From DATGKK01 sp035294725 (GTDB lineage: Bacteria > Actinomycetota > Acidimicrobiia > Acidimicrobiales > Bog-793), in the NCBI GenBank assembly GCA_035294725.1, contig DATGKK010000145.1:1-64000 (forward strand): DNA of 64,000 nucleotides, in the 5' to 3' direction. Position 1 is the first letter of the stretch. Each line of letters begins with the position of its first letter. Of this stretch, positions 15,749 to 23,705 are shown piece by piece. A program made the translations under genes and the position numbers. The notes under the pieces were generated by a model. That model ran no database searches. It was given only the letters and a program-made list of their open reading frames with translations, and was not told where the DNA came from.

Positions 15749-16869
15749 CGGCCACCTGGCGCCTTCTTGCCGACGACGGCGTCGGCGCGGCCGAGGGTCT
15801 CGCCTTCGACGAGGCGATGATGGCCGGCTACGCCCGAGACGCTGCTCCACGCCCGCCGACGCTGCGCCTCTACACCTACGCCGACCATGCCGCGCTCGTC
15901 GGTAGGTACCAGCATCTCGAGGCCGAGGTCGATCTCGACGCCTGCCGCTTGCTCGGCGTGGAGGTGAACCGCCGCCCGACGGGCGGCGGGGCCATCATCA
16001 TGGGCCGCTCTCAGCTCGGAGTCGCCGTCGCCACCCGCGCCCCCGCGGCCGAGCGGCCCCGCGAGCTGCTCGAGCGCTTCTCGAGGGGCATCATTGCCGG
16101 CCTTCGGCGCCTTGGGCTCGACGCGGGCTTCCGAGGCAAGAACGACCTCGAGGTCGGCGGCCGGAAGGTGGCAGGGCTCGGTCTCTATCTCGACGGCGCC
16201 GGAGCCCTCCTGTTCCACGCCAGCATCCTGGCCGGCCTCGACGTCGAGACGATGCTCGCTGTCCTCAAGGTCCCGGCCGCGAAGCTCGGCGACAAGGCCG
16301 TCGCCCTCGTCTCCGAACGCGTGACGACCGTCAGCCGCGAGACCGGGAAGGACTTGGACGGCCCTGCGCTGCGCGAGGCCGTCGCGGACGGGGTCGCCGA
16401 GGCCGTCGGCGCCGAGCTCGCGCCGGGGGTCGCCGAGGAAGAGGAGCGACGCCTCGCCCGCCGCCTTGTTGCCACGAAGTACTCGACGGCCGAGTGGCTC
16501 GCCCAGCGCAGCCCGCAGCTAGACGCGACGGCGACCTCGGTCTTCAAGTCGTCGGCAGGTCTCGTGCGTGTCTATCTGAGCCTTCAGGGGGAGACGATCA
16601 AAAGCGTCCTGTTCACGGGCGACCTGAACGACCTGCCCCCCGCCCTTGTGCGCCTCGAGGCGGCCCTCACCTGGAAGCGCCTCGAGCCGCGCACGCTCTC
16701 CCGGCTCGTGGCGTCGTGCCTGGACGGCGAGACGGAGTCCGCGGGGCTCGATCCCGCGGCGCTCGTGGACGCCCTGATCGAGGCGGCGAGCCGGGCGGCC
16801 GCCCGCGAGGTCGCCGCCCCCAACCGAGTTGGCTCGTGCTACTTCCCCGAGGCGGTCACCCCACGATGA
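15745..16869 (+). CDS. lplA: lipoate/octanoate-protein ligase (sHdr-associated type)
   Basis: A 374-residue protein. The ligase motif is VNRRPTGGGAIIMGRSQLG and the lysine loop LEVGGRKVAGLGLYLDGAG, followed by HASILAGLDVETMLAVLKVP. The C-terminal 100 residues (VYLSLQGETIKSVLFTGDLN) form an LplB/accessory-like domain, so the protein looks like the joined LplA-LplB arrangement. In sHdr organisms such ligases attach octanoate or lipoate to LbpA and do not serve the 2-oxoacid dehydrogenases. It sits between the two radical SAM genes with ATGA overlaps on both sides, which argues for joint assembly on the carrier protein. Confidence 0.85.
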   Translation: MTATWRLLADDGVGAAEGLAFDEAMMAGYARDAAPRPPTLRLYTYADHAALVGRYQHLEAEVDLDACRLLGVEVNRRPTGGGAIIMGRSQLGVAVATRAPAAERPRELLERFSRGIIAGLRRLGLDAGFRGKNDLEVGGRKVAGLGLYLDGAGALLFHASILAGLDVETMLAVLKVPAAKLGDKAVALVSERVTTVSRETGKDLDGPALREAVADGVAEAVGAELAPGVAEEEERRLARRLVATKYSTAEWLAQRSPQLDATATSVFKSSAGLVRVYLSLQGETIKSVLFTGDLNDLPPALVRLEAALTWKRLEPRTLSRLVASCLDGETESAGLDPAALVDALIEAASRAAAREVAAPNRVGSCYFPEAVTPR

Positions 16870-17996
16870 GCACCACCCGTCTTCCTCTCGTCGCCCCGCC
16901 TTCCGCCGTGCCCGGTGACAGGACTCCGAGTGAACCCTGCGCCGCTCCAGAGGTGAGCCCGGACTGGGTGAGGATCTCAGGGGCGAGCGCGATCGCGCTC
17001 CGCTTCCGCTCGGGCCGGTTCGGGCGCAGCTTCGAGTTCGGGGGGATCAACCTCCTCCTCAACTACGAGGACGGCTGCCGCTCCGACTGTGCCTACTGCG
17101 GGCTTGCCCGCACCCGGCCGGGGACCTACGAGGACAAGTCCTTCATCAGGGTGGAGTGGCCCCTCGTTCGCACCGACGAGCTGACCGAGCGGATGGCTCG
17201 GTTCGAGCCGAGCCTCACGAGGCTGTGCATCTCGATGGTGACCCATCCCTTCGCCTACAGGGACACCTGTGACATCACCGAGCGGATCCGCAGAGCCGTC
17301 GACACGCCACTGTCCATCCTCGTCGCCCCGCCGACGCTCAACCGGCGCCGTCTCGAGCGCTTCCGCGAGATCGGCGTCGACATGATCGGGATCGGGCTCG
17401 ACGCCGTCACCGAAGAGCTCTTCCGGTCACTGCGCAGCGACGTCCCGGCCGGCGGGGCGGGGCTCAAGTGGGACCAGTACTGGCAGGTGGTCCGTGATGC
17501 CCGTGAGGTCTTCGGCCCGTGGAAGGTGAACTGCCACACCCTCGTCGGCCTCGGGGAGAGCGACCGCGACCTCGTCGAGATCTTCGTCCGTCTTAGGGAC
17601 CAGGAGATCTTCTCCTACCTGTTCTCCTTCAACCCCGAGCCGGACTCGCGTCTCGGCGACGCGCCTCGCGCTCCGCTGCGCCGGTGGCGCCGGATCCAGC
17701 TCGTGAAGCACCTGGTCGAGACGGAGGGGTTCGGCCCCGAGGACTTCCGCTTCGAGGACGACGGCTCGCTCGCGCTCGTCGGCGCCCCGCCAGTAGTGCT
17801 CGAGCAGGTCGTCGAGACTGGCGAGCCCTTCGTCACGAACGGCTGCCCCAGCTCGAGCGGGGAGCCGGGCTGCACCCGTCCGTACGGGTCGTACCGGCCG
17901 TCGGAGCCGTTCCGCGACTTTCCCTTCCGTCCGGACCCGGCCGACCTCGCCGGGATCAGGACCGACCTCGCCCTCCACGAGATCACCGAGCCCTGA
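16866..17996 (+). CDS. radical SAM protein, LipS1/LipS2-type (BioB-like)
   Basis: A 376-residue radical SAM protein of the BioB/ThiH-like group. The cluster motif is DGCRSDCAYCGLAR (CX3CX2C). Barrel elements include RLCISMVTHPFAYRD, MIGIGLDAVTEELF and VNCHTLVGLGESDRDL. The C-terminal segment NGCPSSSGEPGCTRPYG, followed by RPSEPFRDFPF, holds two more Cys and is a candidate auxiliary-cluster site, the sulfur donor in lipoyl and biotin synthases. Together with 14708-15748 it would form a LipS1/LipS2 lipoyl synthase. The start ATG at 16866 overlaps the ligase stop. etfB follows after 11 bases. Confidence 0.8.
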   Translation: MSTTRLPLVAPPSAVPGDRTPSEPCAAPEVSPDWVRISGASAIALRFRSGRFGRSFEFGGINLLLNYEDGCRSDCAYCGLARTRPGTYEDKSFIRVEWPLVRTDELTERMARFEPSLTRLCISMVTHPFAYRDTCDITERIRRAVDTPLSILVAPPTLNRRRLERFREIGVDMIGIGLDAVTEELFRSLRSDVPAGGAGLKWDQYWQVVRDAREVFGPWKVNCHTLVGLGESDRDLVEIFVRLRDQEIFSYLFSFNPEPDSRLGDAPRAPLRRWRRIQLVKHLVETEGFGPEDFRFEDDGSLALVGAPPVVLEQVVETGEPFVTNGCPSSSGEPGCTRPYGSYRPSEPFRDFPFRPDPADLAGIRTDLALHEITEP

Positions 17997-18007
17997 AGGA
18001 GCCTTCG

Positions 18008-18769
18008 ATGCGGATCGCCGTCCTCCTCAAGCAGGTCCCCGACCTCGTCGAGGACCTCGAGCTCGCCCCTGACGGGACCGACGTCGACCGCGAGTTCCTG
18101 TCCTTCGTCCTCAACGAGTACGACGACCAGGCGCTCGAGGAGGCGCTCTGTCTGAAAGAGTCCGCCGGCGCCGAGGTCGTCGCCGTCGCGCTCGACGAGC
18201 CCGAGGTCGACCAGTGCCTCTACACCGCGCTCGCCAAGGGCGCGGACCGTGCCGTGAAGCTCGGCGGGGTCGGGGAGGGCTGGATCGACGGGCACCGGCG
18301 CTCCGCCATCTTTGCGGCCTGGCTCGCCGAGCAAGGGGCCGATCTTGTGCTCACCGGCGTGCAGGCGGCTGACGACCTCGACGGCCAGCTTGCACCGCTG
18401 CTCTCGGCTCGCCTCGGGCTGCCGCACGCCTCGGTGGTCGTCCACGTGGACCTCAACGGCGCGGTTGCCCTGGTCCGCCAGGAGCTCGGTGGCGGAGCCG
18501 CCGCCGAGGTGGAGGTGCAGCTCCCTGCGGTGCTTGGGATCCAGGCGGCACGCCAGGCTCCCCGGTACGCCTCCATCAGCCGCATCCGCCAGGTCCAGCA
18601 GGCCGGAGGGATCGAGGAGGTCGCCGCGCCGCCTGCCGAGGGTGGCCCGGGCTACCGGTTGGTCCGCCTCTACGCACCCGAGGCCGCCGGCCACGCGGAG
18701 ATGCTCACCGGGTCGGCCGGAGAGGTGGCCGAGCGCATCGTCGAGCTGATCCGGGGCAAGGGCCTGTGA
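18008..18769 (+). CDS. etfB: electron transfer flavoprotein beta subunit
   Basis: A 253-residue protein. Family features are MRIAVLLKQVPD at the N-terminus, LNEYDDQALEEALCLKES, KGADRAVKLGG, DLVLTGVQAADDLDGQLAP and VQLPAVLGIQAARQAPRY. ETF dimers carry electrons from flavin enzymes to the quinone pool; some (bifurcating type) hold FAD in the beta subunit instead of AMP. I cannot decide between these by eye. AAGGAG lies just before the ATG at 18008. Gene order etfB-etfA-membrane reductase right after the sHdr genes suggests sHdrA is the electron donor. Confidence 0.93.
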   Translation: MRIAVLLKQVPDLVEDLELAPDGTDVDREFLSFVLNEYDDQALEEALCLKESAGAEVVAVALDEPEVDQCLYTALAKGADRAVKLGGVGEGWIDGHRRSAIFAAWLAEQGADLVLTGVQAADDLDGQLAPLLSARLGLPHASVVVHVDLNGAVALVRQELGGGAAAEVEVQLPAVLGIQAARQAPRYASISRIRQVQQAGGIEEVAAPPAEGGPGYRLVRLYAPEAAGHAEMLTGSAGEVAERIVELIRGKGL

Positions 18770-18806
18770 GTGGCCGGGGCCGGAACGAGACGAGGAGGAC
18801 AGCGCA

Positions 18807-19769
18807 GTGAGCAACGACGTGCTGGTGCTGGCGGAGCACCGGGATGGTGCCGTGAGCGACATCTCCTTCGAGCTGCTCGCCAAGGCGCGTGAGCTCGCCG
18901 GAGGCTCCGGAGGCCGGGCGGTCGTGCTGCTGCTCGGCGCGACAGAGCTTGCCCGAGAGCTCGGCGGCGCCGACTTGGTGCGCTCCGTCGAGCATCCTCT
19001 GCTCGACCGCTACAACCCGGAGGCGTACGAGCGGGTGGTGCGAGCGGCGCTCGAGGAGATCGAGCCGCGCCTGTTCCTCACCTCGACGACGACGGTCGGC
19101 CTCGACCTCGCCGGAGCTCTCTCGGTGGCGAGCGACACGCCGCTCGTCTCCTATGTCTGTCGTCTCGAGGCTGCAGGCGACAACGTGGTGGCGACGGCCC
19201 AGATCTACGGCGGGAAGCTCCTCGCCGAGGTCGAGTTGCCGCGGCCCCGGGCGATCTGCGCCGTGCTGGCCGGTTCGTTCCCCGTTCCGGCAATGGACGG
19301 CGAGCAGGCACCGCCGGTCGAGCCGCTCGAGGTCGGCGGCCTCCTCGACGACCTGCGAACGGCCGTCACCTCTGTGATCGTGCCCGAGGCCGGCGACGTC
19401 GACATCACCTCTGCCGACCTCCTCGTCTCGGTCGGGCGGGGTATCGGGAACCAGGGCAACCTCGAGGTCGTCGAGGAGCTCGCGGAGGCGCTCGGTGCCC
19501 CGCTCGCTGCGTCACGGCCGCTCGTCGACCAGGGGTGGCTGCCAAAGTCGCGCCAGGTCGGAAAGTCCGGCCTCAAGGTCAAGCCGCGGATCTACCTCAT
19601 GCTCGGCATCTCCGGTGCCCCTGAGCACCTCGAGGGGATACGGGAAGCCGAGCTCGTGATCGCCTGCAACACCGACGCCAAGGCGCCCATCTTCGAAGTC
19701 GCCGACTACGGCACGACCGTCGACCTGTTCGACCTCGTGCCGGAGCTCCTGGACCGGGTCAAGGCCTGA
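18807..19769 (+). CDS. etfA: electron transfer flavoprotein alpha subunit
   Basis: A 320-residue protein. The C-terminal FAD domain is recognisable: LVSVGRGIGNQGNLEVVEEL, SRPLVDQGWLPKSRQVGKSG, YLMLGISGAPEHLEGI and APIFEVADYGTTVDLFDLVP. Two family positions differ from common ETFs: QVGKSG where QVGQ(T/S)G is usual, and ACNTDAKAPIF where INKDPxAPIF is usual. These touch the FAD-binding loops and may shift flavin potential. GTG start at 18807 follows GAGGAGGACAGC. It pairs with etfB upstream; the membrane reductase gene starts 32 bases after its stop. Confidence 0.93.
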   Translation: MSNDVLVLAEHRDGAVSDISFELLAKARELAGGSGGRAVVLLLGATELARELGGADLVRSVEHPLLDRYNPEAYERVVRAALEEIEPRLFLTSTTTVGLDLAGALSVASDTPLVSYVCRLEAAGDNVVATAQIYGGKLLAEVELPRPRAICAVLAGSFPVPAMDGEQAPPVEPLEVGGLLDDLRTAVTSVIVPEAGDVDITSADLLVSVGRGIGNQGNLEVVEELAEALGAPLAASRPLVDQGWLPKSRQVGKSGLKVKPRIYLMLGISGAPEHLEGIREAELVIACNTDAKAPIFEVADYGTTVDLFDLVPELLDRVKA

Positions 19770-19801
19770 GCCCGGCGAAGGACAGCCGCGAAGGAGAGGC
19801 C

Positions 19802-21811
19802 GTGATCGTGCGCATTGCCATCGGAGGGGCGGTCACGGCCGTCGCGCTCGCCCTCGCGGCTCGCCGCCTCTACCGCCTCGGTCGGCTGGTCCGCTCGGGG
19901 GCTCCCGCGCCCGGCCGGACGAGCAAGGCGGCGCGCCGCCTCGGCGCCGAGATCGTCGAGGTGCTCGGCCAGCGAAAGATCCTGAGACGGCGCCAGTCGG
20001 GGATCCCGCACGCCCTCGTCTTCTGGGGCTTCCTCGTCCTTTTGTTCACCGTGGTCGAGGCGTTCGGCGACGTCTTTGCAAACCGCCGGTTCGCGATCCC
20101 GCTGATCGGGCATGCGGCGGCGCTCGGCTTCGTCGAGGACCTCTTCATCCTCGTCGTCCTCGGCGGCGTGGTCGCCTTCACCGTGATCCGCACAATCGAC
20201 TCCCCGGCCCGGCGCGAGCGCCGTTCCCGCTTCTACGGGTCGCACACGAAAGCGGCGTGGGTCGTGCTCGCCATGATCGCCGTCGTGATGGTGAGCCTGC
20301 TCGGCTACCGGGCCGCCCAGGTGAACACCGGCGACTTCCCCTACGGGGACTGGGCCTTCGCCTCGCACGCCCTGGCGAGCCTGCTCCACCCGCTTGGCCG
20401 CGGCGTCAACTCGGTGATCGAGACGACCCTGCTCCTCGTCAACGTCGCCGCCATCATGGGCTTCCTCGTCTTTGTCACCTACTCCAAGCACCTCCACATC
20501 TTCTTGGCACCGCTCAACATCGCCTTCTCGCGTCGCCCGCGCGCGCTCGGGGCGCTCGACGTGCCGGGCTCCACGGTCGGCGCCGAGCACATCGAGCAGC
20601 TGAGCTGGAAGCAGCTGCTCGATCTCGTCACCTGCACCGAGTGCGGCCGGTGCCAGGCGGCCTGCCCGGCGTGGACGACGAACCGGCCGCTCTCGCCCAA
20701 GCTGCTCGTGATGGACCTGCGTGACGAGCTCTTCGCCGCGTCGGGCCGTCTTCTCTCTCCCGGTAGGGACGCGCCCGCGACGAAGCTCGTCCCTGACGTC
20801 GTCCGCGCCGAGACGGTCTGGTCGTGCACGACCTGCGGCTCCTGCGTGGAGCAGTGCCCGGTCGACATCGAGCACATCGACACGATCGTCCACCTCCGCC
20901 GGCGGCTCGTCGACGAGGGCCAGATCGAACCCGGGGTCCAAGAGGTGCTGCAGCGGATCGCCCAGCAGGGCAACTCCTTTGGGAAGTCGGATCGGATGCG
21001 TGCGCGCTGGACCCGGGAGCTCGGCTTTCCCGTGAAGGACGCCAGGAAGGAGGCGGTCCGGTACCTGTGGTTCGTCGGGGACTTCGCCTCGTTCGACGAG
21101 CGCCTGCAGGAGCTCTCGCGCGGCCTCGCCCACCTTCTGCACGGGGCAGGGGTCGACTTCGGCCTTCTGTACGAGGGCGAGCGCAACGCCGGCAACGACG
21201 TTCGCAGGATCGGCGAGGAAGGTCTGTTCGAGATGCTCGTCGAGCGGAACCTCGCCTCGCTCGGAGAGGCCAGCTTCGAGGAGATCTTCACCACCGATCC
21301 GCACACCTTCAACACCCTTCGGAACGAGTACCCCGCGTACGGCCTCGACAAGCCGGTGCTCCACTACAGCCAGCTGCTGCAGCGCCTCCTTGCGGCAGGC
21401 GACCTCGCCGTCGAGCCGCTCGGGCTTGCGGTCACCTACCACGACCCCTGCTACCTCGGCCGGCACAATCGGGTCACCGAGCCCCCTCGGGCAGTGCTGA
21501 GGGCGCTCGGCTGCTCGCTCGTCGAGATGCCCCGTCACGGCACGAACACGTTCTGCTGCGGCGCCGGAGGTGGGCGGATCTGGATGTCGGACGACCCCTC
21601 TCTCGGCGAGCGCCCGAGCGAGAACCGGATCCGCGAGGCGGTGGCGCTCGGGGTCGACTACTTCGTCGTCGCCTGCCCGAAGGACTACGTCATGTACTCC
21701 GACGCCGTGAAGACGACCGGCAACGAGGACCGCCTAAAGGTCGTCGACCTTGTCCAGCTCACCGAGCGGGCGCTTCGCGCTCCGGCGCTCCGCGAGCCCG
21801 AGACGGTCTGA
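19802..21811 (+). CDS. membrane ETF:(mena)quinone oxidoreductase-like Fe-S protein (EMO type)
   Basis: A 669-residue protein. About five membrane segments fill residues 1-235 (roughly 1-25, 68-92, 104-130, 150-170, 205-230), with His residues fit for heme b (IPHALVFWG, SHALASLLHP, KHLHIF), as in NarI-like domains. Then come two [4Fe-4S] motifs, CTECGRCQAACP (278-289) and CTTCGSCVEQCP (342-353), and an HdrD-like part with YHDPCYLGRHN and FCCGAGGGRIW. The first CCG half lacks cysteines. This is the layout of EMO, which passes ETF electrons to (methyl)menaquinone in fatty-acid oxidisers. Next to etfAB it is the likely electron exit of the sHdr pathway. GTG start. Confidence 0.88.
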   Translation: MIVRIAIGGAVTAVALALAARRLYRLGRLVRSGAPAPGRTSKAARRLGAEIVEVLGQRKILRRRQSGIPHALVFWGFLVLLFTVVEAFGDVFANRRFAIPLIGHAAALGFVEDLFILVVLGGVVAFTVIRTIDSPARRERRSRFYGSHTKAAWVVLAMIAVVMVSLLGYRAAQVNTGDFPYGDWAFASHALASLLHPLGRGVNSVIETTLLLVNVAAIMGFLVFVTYSKHLHIFLAPLNIAFSRRPRALGALDVPGSTVGAEHIEQLSWKQLLDLVTCTECGRCQAACPAWTTNRPLSPKLLVMDLRDELFAASGRLLSPGRDAPATKLVPDVVRAETVWSCTTCGSCVEQCPVDIEHIDTIVHLRRRLVDEGQIEPGVQEVLQRIAQQGNSFGKSDRMRARWTRELGFPVKDARKEAVRYLWFVGDFASFDERLQELSRGLAHLLHGAGVDFGLLYEGERNAGNDVRRIGEEGLFEMLVERNLASLGEASFEEIFTTDPHTFNTLRNEYPAYGLDKPVLHYSQLLQRLLAAGDLAVEPLGLAVTYHDPCYLGRHNRVTEPPRAVLRALGCSLVEMPRHGTNTFCCGAGGGRIWMSDDPSLGERPSENRIREAVALGVDYFVVACPKDYVMYSDAVKTTGNEDRLKVVDLVQLTERALRAPALREPETV

Positions 21812-21820
21812 GGCCGGGCC

Positions 21821-22141
21821 GTGCGCTGCCCCTTCTGCGAAGCCGACGCAGCGCCTCGGGCCCTCCACTCTCATCTGGAGGCGGCGCACCCCGAGGGGGT
21901 GGTCGTCACCGAGTCCCCCGGCGGCCGCCTCGCCTACAAGGTGAGCTGCCCGCGTTGCGGCGCGCACTACGAGCACGCGGTGAAGGGACGAAGCGGCACG
22001 GGTGCCTTCGTCGCGGAGCATGCCCGTGAGATCCGGCTCGTCGGCTTCGACATGCTCGTCAACCATCTCATCGCCGAGCACCCCGGTGATGAGGGCGGCG
22101 CCGAGGACCCGGCTCCGGCTCACAGCGAGGAGGAGAGTTGA
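21821..22141 (+). CDS. small protein with two zinc-finger-like motifs, unknown role
   Basis: A 106-residue protein that I do not recognise as a named family. Two metal-binding patterns are visible. Residues 3-24 have CPFC followed by HSHLEAAH (C2H2-like). Residues 44 onward have CPRCGAHYEH and later NHLIAEH. The tail is acidic (DEGGAEDPAPAHSEEES). It starts with GTG nine bases after the EMO-like gene and overlaps the next lbpA (TTGA). Zinc or Fe-S binding is inferred from spacing only. It may be an assembly helper or regulator of the sulfur block. Confidence 0.7.
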   Translation: MRCPFCEADAAPRALHSHLEAAHPEGVVVTESPGGRLAYKVSCPRCGAHYEHAVKGRSGTGAFVAEHAREIRLVGFDMLVNHLIAEHPGDEGGAEDPAPAHSEEES

Positions 22142-22575
22142 GCACCGTCAACCAGTGCGACATCCCCGACGACCTCTACTACCTCGTCGAGCGGCACGTC
22201 TGGGCGCGCCTCGAGGGGGACACGGTCGTCGTCGGTCTGTCCGACGTGGCGCAGAGCTTGGCGAAGACGATCGTCTCGGTCTCGGTGAAAGACCCAGGAC
22301 GCCCGGTGCGCAAGGGGAGGAGCATCGCCACGGTCGAGAGCGGGAAGTGGGTGGGCCCGGTCCCCTCGCCCGTGAGCGGCGAGATCGTCGAGGTGAACGA
22401 GGTTCTCCGCTCGGCACCGGCCACCCTCAACGCGGACCCGTACGGGGCGGGGTGGATCGCGCGCATTCGCTGCGAGGACTGGCGGTCCGACTCGGCGGAC
22501 CTCCTCACCGGGCCGGCCGCTGTCGAGGCGTACCGTGCCTTCCTCGACGCCGAAGGCATCCGCTGCGGCGAGTAG
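22138..22575 (+). CDS. lbpA: LbpA lipoate-binding protein, second copy
   Basis: A 145-residue GcvH-like protein. The lipoyl hairpin TVESGKWVGPVPSPVSG (Lys70) matches the ESxKWVGPxPSPxSG motif I associate with sHdr LbpA rather than with glycine cleavage H protein. The N-terminus (CDIPDDLYYLVERHVWARLE) is also of the LbpA type. The start is TTG at 22138, overlapping the stop of the zinc-finger gene (TTGA). The other in-frame options lie far inside conserved sequence. The third copy follows after 12 bases and is clearly a sister (CxxPxxLxYxLExxVW), so this pair arose by tandem duplication. Confidence 0.9.
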   Translation: MSTVNQCDIPDDLYYLVERHVWARLEGDTVVVGLSDVAQSLAKTIVSVSVKDPGRPVRKGRSIATVESGKWVGPVPSPVSGEIVEVNEVLRSAPATLNADPYGAGWIARIRCEDWRSDSADLLTGPAAVEAYRAFLDAEGIRCGE

Positions 22576-22587
22576 GCAGGGTGAACG

Positions 22588-23037
22588 GTGGCGATCTGGC
22601 AGGGCTGCGCCGTTCCCGAGGAGCTGCTCTACGATCTCGAGCACGACGTGTGGGTCCGCTTGGATGGCGACGAGGCGGTGCTCGGCATGACCGACGTCGC
22701 CCAGACGCGCTGCGGGCGCCTCGTGCAGGTGAGCTGGAAGCAGCCCGGCGCCCGCCTGCGCAGGGGGCGTCCGGCCTGCGTGATCGAGAGCGCAAAGTGG
22801 GTAGGGCCATTCGTCTCGCCCCTGAGCGGGGAGCTCGTGGCGACGAACGAGCCGCGCTTTGCCGACGACGTGGCGATCGCGAACCGCGATCCCTACGGCG
22901 AGGGGTGGCTAGTCCGGCTGAGGCCGGTCGACCTCGAGGGCGAGCGGCCCTTCCTCGTGGACGGCGCCGTTGCGTTCGAGCACTACCGGCGGCTCATCGA
23001 CGAGAACGACGTGAGGTGCTTCAGGTGCACAGACTGA
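22588..23037 (+). CDS. lbpA: LbpA lipoate-binding protein, third copy
   Basis: A 149-residue protein. The lipoyl hairpin is VIESAKWVGPFVSPLSG with Lys70, and the N-terminal pattern CAVPEELLYDLEHDVWVRLD mirrors the second copy. GTG at 22588 was chosen because it puts Lys70 at the same position as in the neighbour. It ends with ENDVRCFRCTD, a CX2C at the very C-terminus, where the second copy ends with AEGIRCGE. A terminal Cys near a lipoyl carrier could take part in persulfide chemistry; that is conjecture. About 130 bases without a gene follow before the DsrE-family gene. Confidence 0.9.
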   Translation: MAIWQGCAVPEELLYDLEHDVWVRLDGDEAVLGMTDVAQTRCGRLVQVSWKQPGARLRRGRPACVIESAKWVGPFVSPLSGELVATNEPRFADDVAIANRDPYGEGWLVRLRPVDLEGERPFLVDGAVAFEHYRRLIDENDVRCFRCTD

Positions 23038-23167
23038 GCGGTGCTTCCCGGGTCGAAGGAGGGCTCTCGTGCCCGCGGAAGAGTCGCGGGCTGCGAGCTG
23101 GCGCCCGAGCGGACCCGCCTTCTTGGCTCGGCACGGAGCCGGGTACTCCGAGGAAGGGAGAAGGACA
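23038..23167 (+). promoter_or_regulatory. gap before second dsrE-type gene with a GC-rich hairpin
   Basis: This is the longest gap inside the sulfur block after the tusA leader. It holds a hairpin, CCCGCG (23072-23077) and CGCGGG (23085-23090), around a seven-base loop. No clear promoter was seen. The hairpin could be a partial terminator or an mRNA-stability element separating the block's last three genes. Confidence 0.3.
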
Positions 23168-23668
23168 ATGACAGAACCGTCCGTCGACGCTCGCCAGAAG
23201 AGGATGTGCGTCATCTGCTGGAGCGCCGATCTCGACCGGGTGTGGCCGACCCTGATCCTCTCGACGACGGCGGCCGCCTCCGGCCTCGAGGTCGACGTGT
23301 TCTTCACCTTCTGGGGCCTGCGCGTACTGCAGCGCAATGACAAGCGTCTCACGGGCGTGAACCTGAAACAGAAGATGGAGTCGGTCTTCGACCGCGGCGG
23401 GACCGACCACCTCCACCTTGGCAAGCTGCACATGGGCGGCATGGGCACGATGATGATCAAGCAGCTGGCCAAGGAGTACAAGGTGGCGACACCGACGGAC
23501 CTGCTCGGCATGGCGAGCGACCTCGGGGTGCGGCTGCATCCGTGCCAGATGACGATGGAGCTCTACGGCCTGACCAAGGACGACTTCATCGACGGCCTCC
23601 AGCCGCCGATCGGAGCCGCGAGCTTCATCGACATGGCGGCGGACGCCGACATCACCTTGTTCATCTGA
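23168..23668 (+). CDS. DsrE2-like DsrE/DsrF-family protein
   Basis: A 166-residue protein of the large DsrE-type group. Strand MCVICWSADLDRVWPTL, then VDVFFTFWGLRVLQRND, the motif KLHMGGMGTMMIKQLAKEY, and SDLGVRLHPCQMTMELYGL with Cys126 match DsrE2/peroxiredoxin-like sulfur proteins. Cys14 and Cys17 form an N-terminal CX2C. The ATG at 23168 follows AAGGGAGAAGGAC, a clear Shine-Dalgarno, so the longer GTG frame from 23069 is rejected. DsrE2 proteins act in cytoplasmic sulfane-sulfur handling beside TusA. Some relatives are membrane-bound, but I see no membrane segment here. Confidence 0.82.
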   Translation: MTEPSVDARQKRMCVICWSADLDRVWPTLILSTTAAASGLEVDVFFTFWGLRVLQRNDKRLTGVNLKQKMESVFDRGGTDHLHLGKLHMGGMGTMMIKQLAKEYKVATPTDLLGMASDLGVRLHPCQMTMELYGLTKDDFIDGLQPPIGAASFIDMAADADITLFI

Positions 23669-23705
23669 CGGCGCCGGTTCCCGCACACCTCTCTCTGTCG
23701 ACACC

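Noticed and set aside
23069..23167. Longer start (GTG) for the second DsrE-family protein
   Set aside because: The added 33 residues are unlike the family, and a clear Shine-Dalgarno lies just before the ATG at 23168.
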